Assembly (NCBI RefSeq): GCF_000716445.1
Contig: NZ_JNWK01000060.1
Span: 34,807 to 98,806 of the forward strand
DNA: 64,000 nucleotides
Source of the DNA: Streptomyces wedmorensis
GTDB taxonomy: Bacteria > Actinomycetota > Actinomycetes > Streptomycetales > Streptomycetaceae
Direction of reading: 5' to 3'
The notes beneath the pieces are model-generated. The model did no database searches. It had not been told where the DNA came from and worked only from the letters and a program-made list of their open reading frames with translations. Shown here one piece after another: positions 17,435 through 25,772 of the stretch. Within the stretch, counting starts at the first letter, position 1, and each line of letters begins with the position of its first letter. The position numbers were made by a program, and so were the translations under genes.

Positions 17435-18910
17435 ATGACGGAACGACCACCGCAGCGCATCCCGAACCGCCAGCTCGCCTCGCTCATCGCCGAAGCCGGG
17501 TTCTCCAACGCGGGCCTCGCCAGACGGGTCGACCAGCTCGGTCTGGAACACGGCCTCGACCTGCGGTACGACAAGACCTCCGTGACCCGCTGGCTCCGCG
17601 GACAGCAGCCGCGCGGCACCACCCCCGCGCTCATCGCCGAGGTCTTCACCCGCCGCCTCGGCCGCCGGCTCTCCGCCCAGGACCTCGGCCTCGACGCCTG
17701 CGCGCCCGTCTACGCGGGCCTGGAGTTCGCCGCCACCCCCGAAGAAGCCGTCGACATCGTCAGCGGCCTCTGGCGCAAGGACTCCGGCAGCCACGCCGAA
17801 CTCCGCAAGATCGCCTTCACCCCGGCGGGCCTCGTCGTCCCCAGCCGTGACTGGCTCATCGGCCGCGCCGACGACCGGGTGGCGCGCGGCGAACCCGCCC
17901 CGGCCGACCCCCGGCCCCCCGCCGCCACGCCCTCGAACGACCTCCGGGTCCCACCCCAGGGCCGCTTCTCCGTGCCCCGCCAGCGCGGTACGGACCGGGG
18001 CCCCGGTCAGCGGGTCTCCAGCGGCGACATCGCCGCGCTCCGCTCCGTCGCCGAGCTCTTCCGCACCCTCGACCACGCCTACGGCGGCGGCCACGCCCGC
18101 CAGGCACTCGTCCGCTACCTGGAACACGAGGCCGAGCCGATGCTGCGCGGCACCTACGGCGAGTCCGTCGGCCGCCGCCTCTTCGCCGCCGCCGCCGACC
18201 TCACCCGGCTCGCCGGCTGGACGTCGTACGACATCGCCGCCCACGGCCTCGCCCAGCGCTACTTCGTCCAGGCGCTGCGCCTCGCCCAGGCCGCCGGGGA
18301 CCGGGCCTACGGCTCGTACGTGCTCCTCACCATGAGCTGCCAGGCCGTCTACCTCGGCCACGGGCGCGAGGCCGTGCAACTCGCCCGCGTCGCCCAGCAG
18401 GGCGTCGGCCCCGCCGCGCCACCCGTCGTCCAGGCCATGCTGAACGCCATCGAGGCGCGCGGACACGCGGTCCTCGGCGAAGCCCGCGCCTGCAGCGCCT
18501 CCCTCGTCCGGGCCGAGCGGGCCCTCGAAGCCTCCAGGCCCGGCGACGAGGTCCCCCACTGGGCCCGCATGTTCGACGAGGCCCAGCTCGCCGACGAACT
18601 CGGCCACTGCCACCGCGACCTCCAGCAGTACCGGCCCGCCGCACAGCACGCCGAACGCGCCCTCCAACTCCGCGCCCCCGGCTTCGCCCGCAGCCGCCTC
18701 TTCTGCCGGGTCGTCCTCGCCACCTCCCGGCTCGCCCTCGGCGAACTCGACCAAGCCTGCGCGCTCGGCGCCGAGGCCGCCCAACAGGCCTCCGAGATGC
18801 GTTCCGCCCGCGCCGTCGAATACGTCCGCGACTTCGAGCGCCGCCTCGAGCCCTACCGCGACGCCGCCGCCGCCCGCACCTACCGCGACCGAGTAGCCGC
18901 CCTGGGCTGA
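17435..18910 (+). CDS. HTH-TPR regulator (NsdA-like architecture)
   Basis: A protein of about 491 aa. An N-terminal helix-turn-helix (LASLIAEAGFSNAGLARRVD, then TSVTRWLRGQQPRGT) is followed by a Pro-rich linker near 165-200 and a C-terminal helical array of TPR-like repeats (RQALVRYLEHEAEPML, QALRLAQAAGDRAYGSYVLL, AAQHAERALQLRAPGFARSR). This build resembles the NsdA-type regulators that affect development and antibiotics in Streptomyces; orthology is not claimed. ATG 17435 is used, with AGGAG 12 bases before it; ATG 17396 is an alternative. It is divergent from lipB. Confidence 0.8.
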   Translation: MTERPPQRIPNRQLASLIAEAGFSNAGLARRVDQLGLEHGLDLRYDKTSVTRWLRGQQPRGTTPALIAEVFTRRLGRRLSAQDLGLDACAPVYAGLEFAATPEEAVDIVSGLWRKDSGSHAELRKIAFTPAGLVVPSRDWLIGRADDRVARGEPAPADPRPPAATPSNDLRVPPQGRFSVPRQRGTDRGPGQRVSSGDIAALRSVAELFRTLDHAYGGGHARQALVRYLEHEAEPMLRGTYGESVGRRLFAAAADLTRLAGWTSYDIAAHGLAQRYFVQALRLAQAAGDRAYGSYVLLTMSCQAVYLGHGREAVQLARVAQQGVGPAAPPVVQAMLNAIEARGHAVLGEARACSASLVRAERALEASRPGDEVPHWARMFDEAQLADELGHCHRDLQQYRPAAQHAERALQLRAPGFARSRLFCRVVLATSRLALGELDQACALGAEAAQQASEMRSARAVEYVRDFERRLEPYRDAAAARTYRDRVAALG

Positions 18911-18954
18911 CCCCCCACCCCGGCGCGGGCCGCGCCCCGGGGTGGTGCCCGCGC

Positions 18955-19250
18955 CCCCACCCACCCCCGCGTGAGCACGGGACGGCATCCCCACCCACCC
19001 CCGCGTGAGCACGGGACGGCGCCCCTTGGCGGCGCCTCCGCCCCTGTCGCCTTGACCCGCACCGGTCGGCGTCGCACCCCGGGTGCGGGTTCGGGCGCGG
19101 AAGCCTGGGCCCGGCAAGGGGCGCCGTCCGTTGTGCCCACCCGTTCCGCCCCGGCGGAACGATTGCCCACAACGAGGGCGGGCGGGGGGCGCGGGTGGGC
19201 ACCGCCCCGGCGGAACGATTGCCCACAACGAGGGGCGCAGGCCACAACGC
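18955..19250. repeat. Direct repeat plus dispersed palindromic elements
   Basis: Two 32-bp direct repeats (18955-18986 and 18989-19020, containing ACCCCCGCGTGAGCACGGG) are followed by a composite element at about 19080-19243. The latter holds two copies of a palindrome of the type GTGGGCA-ATCGTTCCGCCGG-GGCGG-TGCCCAC. Read in reverse complement it is nearly the same as 50435-50555. The whole 359-bp gap has no gene. A Rho-independent role for the flanking genes is possible. Confidence 0.85.
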
Positions 19251-19269
19251 GGCGATCCCCCCCGGAGGG

Positions 19270-20631
19270 TCAGGCGGCTTCGGGGGTGTGGAGGGGGAGG
19301 CCGAGGTCGGTGAGGAGGGCGTGGGCGGCGCGGTGGGCGGAGGAGAGGGCGCCGCGGACGGTGCCGGCGGAGCGGTGGTCGCCGCAGACGTAGAGACCGG
19401 CGAGGAGGCGGACGGAGCGGCCGGTGTCGTGCGGCGGCGGCATCGCGGGGACGGCGTCGGGGGTGTGGCGGAGGGCGAGGAGCTCCCATTCGTCGGTGGA
19501 GGTGCCGTACAGCGTGGCGAGGTGTTTGCGGACCCGACGCTCGGTGTCGTCGGGGGGCGTGCCGAGCACCGTCGAGGTGACGAGGGCCCGCCCGGCCGGG
19601 GCGCGACCGGGGTCGACCGCGCTCATCACGGCGGTGTGGGCGACGGGTCCGCCGGGGTCGGATTCGAGGATCAGCGTGGGGTCGGAGGCGGGTGCCACCG
19701 GCGCGGTGTGGTGGAGGACCGTGACCGGGTGGAAGGCGGGGGTCCGAAGACCAGGCAGCAGTTCGGCGGCTGTGCGGGCGCCGGTCGCGAGGATCATCGA
19801 GCGGCAGCCGAACACTCCGTGTTCCGCGGTCGTGACCCGGGAGACGGACGCTTCGGTGACCCGGACGCCGGTACGGACCGTCCCGGGCGGCAGCGCGGCG
19901 GCGAGCCGCTCGGGGAGCGCCGCCGAACCGCCCTCGGGCGCGGAGAGCCGGCCGCGGGCGAAGGCGCGGAGCGCGAGGTCGGCCTGACGGCTGGACATGC
20001 CGAGGTCCGGGTCGGCGAGGAGCGCCGCGAGCAGGGGTCGCAGCACTCCCTGGACGGTCCGGGCGGGCAGTCGCGCGGTCAGTGCCTCGCGGGCGGTCCG
20101 GTCCGGGCGGGCGAGGAGCCGTTGCGTCGGGGTCGCGGCGAGCCGGACGAGGGACGCGCCGAGGCGCGCCTGGTCGAGCGAGGCGGCCGGATGCCGGGGG
20201 GCGCTCGCGAGGGCGCGCGCCACGCTGAACGCTCCCCCCACGCTCCGGTGGCCTCCGTTCCGGGCCCCGCCGGGGGTCCGGCGGGGGTGCGGCGCGCCCC
20301 ATCGCGCGTAGCGGCCGTCGGTGTGCACGAGCACCCCGGGGCCGAAGGGGCGGAGTGCGAGGCCGTCGAGGCCCGGCATCGTCCGCAGTTCCTCGTAGGA
20401 CAGGGTGAGCAGGGGGCCCACCCGGTCGAGCAGGAAGCCGTCGACGTCATCGGTCGCCAGCCGGCCTCCGATCCGCGGCTCGGCCTCCAGGACGGCGACG
20501 GAGAGTCCGGCGCCGGTCAGCCGGTGGGCGGCCGCGAGCCCCGCGATGCCGGCTCCCACGATCACGACGTCGACGGTCTCCACGACGTCCGTACGCTGTG
20601 CGGTCCTTGCACTGTCTGCGCTGCTGAGCAC
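19270..20631 (-). CDS. FAD-dependent oxidoreductase (amine oxidase/desaturase fold)
   Basis: A 453-aa flavoprotein. The dinucleotide motif VVIVGAGIAGLAAAHRLTGA (residues 22-41) is followed by the second-strand acid and GG-doublet in LEAEPRIGGRLATD. The C-terminal FAD contact is LYVCGDHRSAGTVRGALSS. This is the fold of protoporphyrinogen oxidase, phytoene desaturase and amine oxidases; the substrate cannot be read. The start is GTG 20631 with GAGG upstream. It shares direction with the TIGR01777 gene but a 310-bp gap separates them. Confidence 0.85.
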   Translation of the reverse strand: MLSSADSARTAQRTDVVETVDVVIVGAGIAGLAAAHRLTGAGLSVAVLEAEPRIGGRLATDDVDGFLLDRVGPLLTLSYEELRTMPGLDGLALRPFGPGVLVHTDGRYARWGAPHPRRTPGGARNGGHRSVGGAFSVARALASAPRHPAASLDQARLGASLVRLAATPTQRLLARPDRTAREALTARLPARTVQGVLRPLLAALLADPDLGMSSRQADLALRAFARGRLSAPEGGSAALPERLAAALPPGTVRTGVRVTEASVSRVTTAEHGVFGCRSMILATGARTAAELLPGLRTPAFHPVTVLHHTAPVAPASDPTLILESDPGGPVAHTAVMSAVDPGRAPAGRALVTSTVLGTPPDDTERRVRKHLATLYGTSTDEWELLALRHTPDAVPAMPPPHDTGRSVRLLAGLYVCGDHRSAGTVRGALSSAHRAAHALLTDLGLPLHTPEAA

Positions 20632-20942
20632 GTGCCCCTCCCCAGGTCGGCGCGGCCGGTGGGAGGCCTATGCCCCCAACGAGCCTCCGGAATGCCCGAG
20701 TTCGCCGTTCGGGTCGAGCCTAGGCAGCGCTCCCACGCGTGCCAGCCGCGCGCACCGGGGTGCCTGCGGCACGGGGGAGCACAGGGGCGTGCGGCCGAGG
20801 CGCACGCCGGCCGTTGCCAGGCCGCCGGGGCCTGCGGCCCCCAGGGCGCGCGGTCCCGGGGCCCACGGTGCCGTCGACGGCGGCGGAGTGCGGGCACGGC
20901 CCCCGCGCGCCCGGCCGGGGCCGTGGCCCACCCCCCCCCAGG
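20632..20942. other. Intergenic region without a gene
   Basis: A GC-rich gap of 311 bp between two - strand genes. It must hold the promoter of the FAD oxidoreductase gene, but I see no clear operator, strong hairpin or coding frame. A C-run lies at its upper end. Confidence 0.6.
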
Positions 20943-21854
20943 TCAGCCGGTTGCCGCGCGGATGGAGTCGTCGATGGTGGGGAAGGCGAAGTCGAAGCCG
21001 GACTCCAACAGGCGTGCGGGGAGCACGCGCTGACTGCCCAGCACGTCCTGGGCGAAGTCGCCGAGGACGATCTTGAGGGCGGCGGCGGGGACGGTGCAGA
21101 AGGTCGGGCGGCGCAGGACGCGGCCCATCGCGGCGGTGACCTCGCGGTTGGTGACCGGTTCGGGGGCCGTGAGGTTCACCGGGCCGGTGACGGAGGGGGT
21201 GTCGACGAGGTGGCGGAGGGCGGCGACCTCGTCGTGGAGGGAGATGTGGGACCAGTACTGGCGGCCGTCGCCCATCCGCCCGCCGAGCCCGGCGCGGAAG
21301 ACGGGGAAGAGCCGTCCCCACGCCCCGCCCTCGCGCGCCACGACCAGGCCCGTACGGGCGTACGTGACGCGGATGCCGGCTTCTTCGGCGGGGGCGGCCG
21401 CGGCTTCCCACTCGACGCACACCGAGGGCAGGAAGCCGGTGCCGGGGGGTGCGCTCTCGTCGACGGCGCGGTCGCCGGTGTCCCCGTACCAGCCGAGCGC
21501 CGTGCCGCAGACGAGGCTCTCCGGCGGGTTCGCGAGGGAGGCGAGGGCCTGGGAGATCGCCGTCGTGCCGAGCACGCGGCTGTCCCGGATCTCCTTCTTG
21601 TACGCCTCGTTCCAGCGGCGTTCGCCGACCCCGGCGCCGGCCAGGTGGACGACGGAGTCGACGCCGACGAGTCCGGCGGCGTCGACGTACAGCCGCTTCG
21701 GGTCCCATTCGACCTCGTCGGCGGTCTCGGCCGGGCGGCGGACGAGGCGGAGGACGTCGTGGCCGTCGGCGCGCAGGGAGCGGACGAGGGCGGAGCCGAT
21801 GAGCCCGGAGGCGCCGGTGACGGCGACACGCTTGCGGGTTGCGGAACGCTGCAT
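20943..21854 (-). CDS. TIGR01777 family epimerase (SDR39U1-like)
   Basis: A 303-aa atypical short-chain dehydrogenase. The N-terminus VAVTGASGLIGSALVRSL is the NADP-binding Rossmann motif. VVHLAGAGVGERRW, CGTALGWYGDTGD and the C-terminal DF1731-type end (FCTVPAAALKIVLGDFAQDV) are typical of the TIGR01777/SDR39U1 group. The start at ATG 21854 has GGCAGGA eight bases upstream. A member of this family sits beside lipB in actinobacteria, including Mycobacterium, so position supports the family call. The substrate is unknown. Confidence 0.9.
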   Translation of the reverse strand: MQRSATRKRVAVTGASGLIGSALVRSLRADGHDVLRLVRRPAETADEVEWDPKRLYVDAAGLVGVDSVVHLAGAGVGERRWNEAYKKEIRDSRVLGTTAISQALASLANPPESLVCGTALGWYGDTGDRAVDESAPPGTGFLPSVCVEWEAAAAPAEEAGIRVTYARTGLVVAREGGAWGRLFPVFRAGLGGRMGDGRQYWSHISLHDEVAALRHLVDTPSVTGPVNLTAPEPVTNREVTAAMGRVLRRPTFCTVPAAALKIVLGDFAQDVLGSQRVLPARLLESGFDFAFPTIDDSIRAATG

Positions 21855-21901
21855 GGCCACCATCCTGCCCTTATCGCCCGCCGGGTGGCACAGTGGCCGT
21901 C

Positions 21902-22402
21902 ATGATCGTGCCGGAGACGCAGATACGTACCGCAGGCCCCGACGACGAGGACGCCCTCGCCGCGCTCGACCGGGCGGCCTGGTCGACGCTCCACGCCGTG
22001 CAGCCCGCACCGGTGGAGCCGTACGCGCCCTTCTTCGACGAGCGTCACCCGCCGGGGGACTACCTGGTCGCGGTGCGCGGGGACGTGCTCGTCGGCTACG
22101 TGCGGGTGGTCGCGCCGACCCCGCTCGCCGTCAACGCCCACGTCCGGCAGGTCCAGGGCCTGGCCGTCGCAGGGTCCGCCCGGGGGCAGGGCGTCGCCAG
22201 GGCGCTGCTGCGGGCCGCCATGGACCGGGCGCGGGAGGAAGGCGCCACCCGGATCACGCTGCGCGTGCTCGGCCGCAACGCTCCGGCCCGCGCGCTCTAC
22301 GCGGCCGAGGGCTTCGTCGTCGAGGGCGTGCTGCCGGGGGAGTTCCTCATCGACGGGGAGTACGTGGACGACGTCCTCATGGGCCGGTCCCTCATTCGCT
22401 GA
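21902..22402 (+). CDS. GNAT-family N-acetyltransferase
   Basis: A 166-aa GNAT protein. The acetyl-CoA loop is LAVAGSARGQGVARALLRAA (residues 82-101), and the C-terminal NAPARALYAAEGFVVEG is the usual strand-helix pair. The substrate is unknown. It starts 47 bp from the divergent TIGR01777 gene without a clear ribosome site. Its stop overlaps the convergent TetR gene by 11 bp. Confidence 0.87.
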   Translation: MIVPETQIRTAGPDDEDALAALDRAAWSTLHAVQPAPVEPYAPFFDERHPPGDYLVAVRGDVLVGYVRVVAPTPLAVNAHVRQVQGLAVAGSARGQGVARALLRAAMDRAREEGATRITLRVLGRNAPARALYAAEGFVVEGVLPGEFLIDGEYVDDVLMGRSLIR

Positions 22403-23060
22403 CGCCCGGGCCGAACAGCCGCATCCCGCCCGTCAGTTCGCGCAGGCACCGGACCGCGAGGGCGGCCGGCGACCCCTCGGCGTCCGGCCCGGTCGCCCCG
22501 GTCTCCGTCTCCGTTTCCGCCCAGCTCTCCAGCGCGATCCGGATGGCGTCCGTGGCCGCCGCGGCCGCGAGTCGTACCTCCAGCGGGTCGGCCCCGGGTC
22601 CGGCGAGCGCGGCGACGACCTCGCGGAGGCGTTCCTCGGACTCCTGGTTGACGCGGTACCAGACGGCGCGGAGGGCGGGGTCCTCGGCGGCGGCGCGCAG
22701 CAGTCCGCGCGTCCAGCGCAGGCCTTCGGCGCCCGCTTCGTCGGCGGGGGTGAGCGACGCGGCGATCGAGCGCTCCAGGAGCTGCGGGAGGCCGGTCCCG
22801 GGCTCGGGGCCGGCCGCCGCGAGCTGCTCGCGCCAGCGGTCGGCGCCGCCCGCGAGCAGCGGGGCCACGGCGTCCTGCTTGGAGCGGAAGTACCGGTAGA
22901 AGGTGCGCAGGGCGACCCCGGCCCGGTGGGCGATGTCCTCGGCCGTGGTGCCGTCGGGGCCGCGCTCGGTGAAGAGCTCGGCGGCGGCACGGGCGATGTC
23001 CAGCTGGGTGGCGGCCTTGCGGCGCTCCGTCAGCGACGGGGAGGGGGGCTTGGTGCTCAC
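22392..23060 (-). CDS. TetR-family repressor
   Basis: A 222-aa regulator. The N-terminal HTH reads AAELFTERGPDGTTAEDIAH then AGVALRTFYRYFRSKQDAVA (residues 25-65), and the rest is the helical ligand domain. The start is GTG 23060, with no ribosome site; the TACGCT seven bases before it could be a -10 element, so a leaderless mRNA is likely. A palindrome CGTACG-n3-CGTACG abuts the start. The divergent SDR gene is the obvious target. It overlaps the GNAT gene tail to tail. Confidence 0.88.
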   Translation of the reverse strand: MSTKPPSPSLTERRKAATQLDIARAAAELFTERGPDGTTAEDIAHRAGVALRTFYRYFRSKQDAVAPLLAGGADRWREQLAAAGPEPGTGLPQLLERSIAASLTPADEAGAEGLRWTRGLLRAAAEDPALRAVWYRVNQESEERLREVVAALAGPGADPLEVRLAAAAATDAIRIALESWAETETETGATGPDAEGSPAALAVRCLRELTGGMRLFGPGVSE

Positions 23061-23124
23061 CGTACGAAGCGTACGCCCGCGGACGCCGGAAGTGCACGTT
23101 GTGCAGATGTGGCAAAACGTGCCA
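23061..23124. promoter_or_regulatory. Palindromic operators between TetR and SDR genes
   Basis: CGTACG-AAG-CGTACG at 23061-23075 touches the TetR start. TGGCA-n5-TGCCA at 23110-23124 lies in the SDR promoter. Either could be the TetR operator; the second is better placed to block the SDR gene. Confidence 0.55.
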
Positions 23125-23180
23125 CCCGGGCGTACGGTGGCAGCGTTCTTCCGCATGCTTGACATCGAGAGGTTGCCGCC

Positions 23181-23975
23181 ATGAACCAGCTGACCCGTTA
23201 CGAAGGACGCCGCGCCCTCATCACCGGCGGCGGCTCCGGCATCGGCCAGGCCACCGTCCTGCGCATGCTGGCGGAGGGCGGCCGGGTCGTCGCCGCCGAC
23301 ATCAGCGAGGACGGCCTCAAGGACACCCTCGCCAAGGCCGGCGACGCCGCCGACCGCCTCACCACCGTCGTCCTGAACGTCGCCGACGAGGACTCCGTAC
23401 GGGCCGGCGTCGCCGCCGCCGTCGAGGCGCTCGGCGGCCTGGACGTCCTGGTCAACGCGGCCGGCATCCTGCGCTCCTCGCATACCCACGAGACGAGCCT
23501 CGACTCCTTCGAGCAGGTGATCCGGATCAACCTCACCGGCACCTTCCTCGTGATCCGCGAGGCGATCCCCGCCCTGCTCGCGGGCGAAGGCTCCGCCGTC
23601 GTGAACTTCTCGTCCACCTCCGCGATGTTCGCGCACCCCTACATGGCGGCCTACGCGGCCAGCAAGGGCGGCATCCAGTCCATGACCCACGCGCTGGCCG
23701 CCGAGTACGCCAAGCAGGGCATCCGCTTCACCGCCGTCCAGCCCGGCTCCATCTCCTCCGGCATGACCGACGGCACCGGCGCCAGCCGTCAGAGCGTCGG
23801 CCCCGGCCTGCCCGAGGACACCGACTTCTCCCTCTTCACCAAGCTCGCGCCCGCCCTCGGCCAGGGCTTCGCCGGCCCGGAGACCGTCGCCGGCGTCGTC
23901 GCGATGCTCGCGAGCGAGGACGGGAAGTTCATCACCGGCACCGAGGTCCGCATCGACGGCGGCACCCACTTCTGA
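23181..23975 (+). CDS. SDR-family oxidoreductase
   Basis: A 264-aa classical short-chain dehydrogenase. TGGGSGIG is at the N-terminus and NAAG near residue 95. The catalytic serine is in VVNFSSTSAM, and YAASKGG holds the Tyr/Lys pair. The C-terminus FITGTEVRIDGGTHF is typical of NAD(P)-dependent 3-hydroxy/3-oxoacyl or steroid-type dehydrogenases. GAGG lies eight bases before ATG. It is divergent from a TetR repressor that probably controls it and is closed by a hairpin. Confidence 0.92.
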   Translation: MNQLTRYEGRRALITGGGSGIGQATVLRMLAEGGRVVAADISEDGLKDTLAKAGDAADRLTTVVLNVADEDSVRAGVAAAVEALGGLDVLVNAAGILRSSHTHETSLDSFEQVIRINLTGTFLVIREAIPALLAGEGSAVVNFSSTSAMFAHPYMAAYAASKGGIQSMTHALAAEYAKQGIRFTAVQPGSISSGMTDGTGASRQSVGPGLPEDTDFSLFTKLAPALGQGFAGPETVAGVVAMLASEDGKFITGTEVRIDGGTHF

Positions 23976-23996
23976 GCCGGCCTCCGGCCCACGGAC

Positions 23997-24029
23997 GCGG
24001 ATCCCGGGACCCCCTCCTCCGGGATCCGC
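23997..24029. terminator. Hairpin terminator
   Basis: An 11-bp perfect stem GCGGATCCCGG / CCGGGATCCGC with an 11-nt loop between the convergent SDR and DUF4240 genes. Confidence 0.75.
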
Positions 24030-24051
24030 CCACGCCGTCCTGGATCCGCCC

Positions 24052-24573
24052 TCACACCGTCCCGAAGCGCTCCCACAGCCGGGGCAGGCGCTCCGCGAGC
24101 ACGTCGTCGTCGAGCAGGTCCAGTGGCGCGCCCAGCGGCTCCTTGTCCGGCACGGGGATCCCCAGTTCCGGGGTCTCGGCGCCGGTCAGCGCCTCGTACG
24201 CCTCGTCCGCCGCGAAGCCGATCTCCTCGCCGTCCCCGTCGATCTCGACGTCGAAGTCGCCGAGCAGATCCGCGAGCGCGTCCGGATCGTGCACGGCACC
24301 CTCGTAGACCTCCCGGCCCTGGCCGATCAGCCAGCACCGGAACGAGTCGAACGTCTCGTCGCCCGCTCCGTCGAACAGCACGGCAGCCGCGCCCCACAGG
24401 TCCCAGAGGAACGCGCGGTTGAAGCGCGCCTCGAAATGGCGCGCGTAGTCGAGCACGGAGTCGGGGTCCAGCCGCGTCAGCCGTTCCACGAGCAGCTCGG
24501 CCTGCTCCTCGGGGTCGCCCTCGGCGGCCTCGCGGCTGGCGTCGATGATCTCCCAGAACTCGGTCTCGTCCAT
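24052..24573 (-). CDS. DUF4240 domain protein
   Basis: A 173-aa acidic cytoplasmic protein. The start DETEFWEIIDASREAA and the segment RFNRAFLWDLWGAAAVLFDG followed by DSFRCWLIGQGREVYEGAV are the DUF4240 signature. These proteins are common in Streptomyces and have no known activity. ATG 24573 is used; GTG just before it is also possible. It is convergent with the SDR gene and divergent from the next. Confidence 0.85.
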   Translation of the reverse strand: MDETEFWEIIDASREAAEGDPEEQAELLVERLTRLDPDSVLDYARHFEARFNRAFLWDLWGAAAVLFDGAGDETFDSFRCWLIGQGREVYEGAVHDPDALADLLGDFDVEIDGDGEEIGFAADEAYEALTGAETPELGIPVPDKEPLGAPLDLLDDDVLAERLPRLWERFGTV

Positions 24574-24618
24574 CACGGGACCAGCATCCTGCCCCGGCGA
24601 GTGCGACGCACCCGGAAA

Positions 24619-24637
24619 GTCCGAAATCAATCCGGAC
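24619..24637. promoter_or_regulatory. Inverted repeat in a divergent promoter
   Basis: GTCCG-n9-CGGAC in an AT-richer patch (GAAATCAATC) between the DUF4240 and SDR genes. A plausible operator, with no matching regulator next to it. Confidence 0.35.
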
Positions 24638-24672
24638 AGAAGATGTCGTCATTTCCTGTCAGCCTGGGCACC

Positions 24673-25593
24673 ATGACGACTGACACCACACCACTGCGAG
24701 GACGGATCTGCCTGGTCGCGGGCGCCACCCGGGGGGCCGGACGGGCCATCGCCGTCCAGCTCGGGGCCGCCGGGGCCACCGTCTACGTCACGGGGCGCAC
24801 CACCCGCGATCGGCTGAGCGAGGTCGGCCGGGCGACCGAGACCATCGAGGAGACCGCCGAACTGGTGACGGCGGCCGGCGGCGAGGGCATCGCCGTCCCC
24901 ACCGACCACCTGGAGCCCGGGCAGGTCCAGGCCCTCATCGAGCGCGTCGACCGCGAGCAGGGACGCCTCGACGTCCTCGTCAACGACGTCTGGGGCGGCG
25001 AGCACCTGCTCTCCTTCGGCCGGAAGACCTGGGAGAACGACCTCACGGGCGGCCTCAGGATGCTCGAACTCGGCGTGCGGACGCACGCCATCACCTCCCA
25101 CACGGCGCTGCCGCTGCTCATCCGTCACCGGGGCGGACTCGTCGTCGAGGTCACCGACGGCACCGCCGAGTACAACGGCACCCGCTTCCGCGAGAACCTC
25201 TTCTACGACCTCGCCAAGAACGCCCCGCTGCGGATGGCCTTCGGCCTCGGCAAGGAGCTGGAGGAGTACGGCGGCACGGCGGTCGCCCTCACCCCGGGGT
25301 GGCTCCGATCCGAGCAGATGCTGACAGCCTTCGGCGTCACCGAGGAGAACTGGCGCGACGCCCTCGCCGAGACCCCCGACTTCGCGATCTCCGAGTCCCC
25401 GGTCTACGTGGGCCGGGCCGTCGCCGCCCTCGCCGCCGACCCCGACAGGCACCGCTGGAACGGCCGGTCGACCTCCAGCGCGGAGCTCGCCCGCGAGTAC
25501 GGCTTCACCGACGCGGACGGGTCACGGCCGGACGCCTGGGGCTTCATCATCGCCGGCGAGACGGGAAAGCCCGACGCCGCCGACTACCGCTAG
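24673..25593 (+). CDS. SDR-family oxidoreductase (long form)
   Basis: A 306-aa short-chain dehydrogenase with GATRGAGRAIAVQLGAAG as the nucleotide motif. Active-site spacing is unusual: YNGTRFRENLFYDLAKNAPL places a Tyr and a Lys in a YxxxK arrangement, and the usual NNAG is replaced by VNDVWGGE. This resembles the DHRS1-like SDR group. The start at ATG 24673 has a weak ribosome site. It is followed by simple repeats and a convergent WYL regulator. The substrate is unknown. Confidence 0.88.
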   Translation: MTTDTTPLRGRICLVAGATRGAGRAIAVQLGAAGATVYVTGRTTRDRLSEVGRATETIEETAELVTAAGGEGIAVPTDHLEPGQVQALIERVDREQGRLDVLVNDVWGGEHLLSFGRKTWENDLTGGLRMLELGVRTHAITSHTALPLLIRHRGGLVVEVTDGTAEYNGTRFRENLFYDLAKNAPLRMAFGLGKELEEYGGTAVALTPGWLRSEQMLTAFGVTEENWRDALAETPDFAISESPVYVGRAVAALAADPDRHRWNGRSTSSAELAREYGFTDADGSRPDAWGFIIAGETGKPDAADYR

Positions 25594-25602
25594 GGCACTC
25601 CC

Positions 25603-25770
25603 TGTCGGCCTGTCGGCCCTGTCGGCCTGTCGGCCTGTCGCCCTGTCCGCCCTGGCGGCCCCCTCCGGCCCCCTCCGGCTCCTTCCCGTTCCGGCCCCTC
25701 CGGTCACCCGGCCCGACCGGCGGGCCCGTTCGTCCGGCGGGGCCCGTTCGTCCGGCGGCGCGGCGCCGGG
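25603..25770. repeat. Simple tandem repeats between SDR and WYL genes
   Basis: About five CTGTCGGC-type units (25603-25650), then CCCCCTCCGG doublets, then two copies of GGGCCCGTTCGTCCGGCGG. No gene is visible in the 179-bp gap. Confidence 0.7.
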
Positions 25771-25772
25771 TG

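Noticed and set aside
18955..19250. An insertion sequence or transposon end
   Set aside because: There is no transposase frame and no target-site duplication. The palindromes repeat as short units, more like REP elements.
17300..20302. A 1000-codon frame on the - strand crossing the TPR regulator and the repeat region
   Set aside because: It is antisense to two real genes and a non-coding repeat and is Gly/Arg/Pro-rich. It is a shadow.
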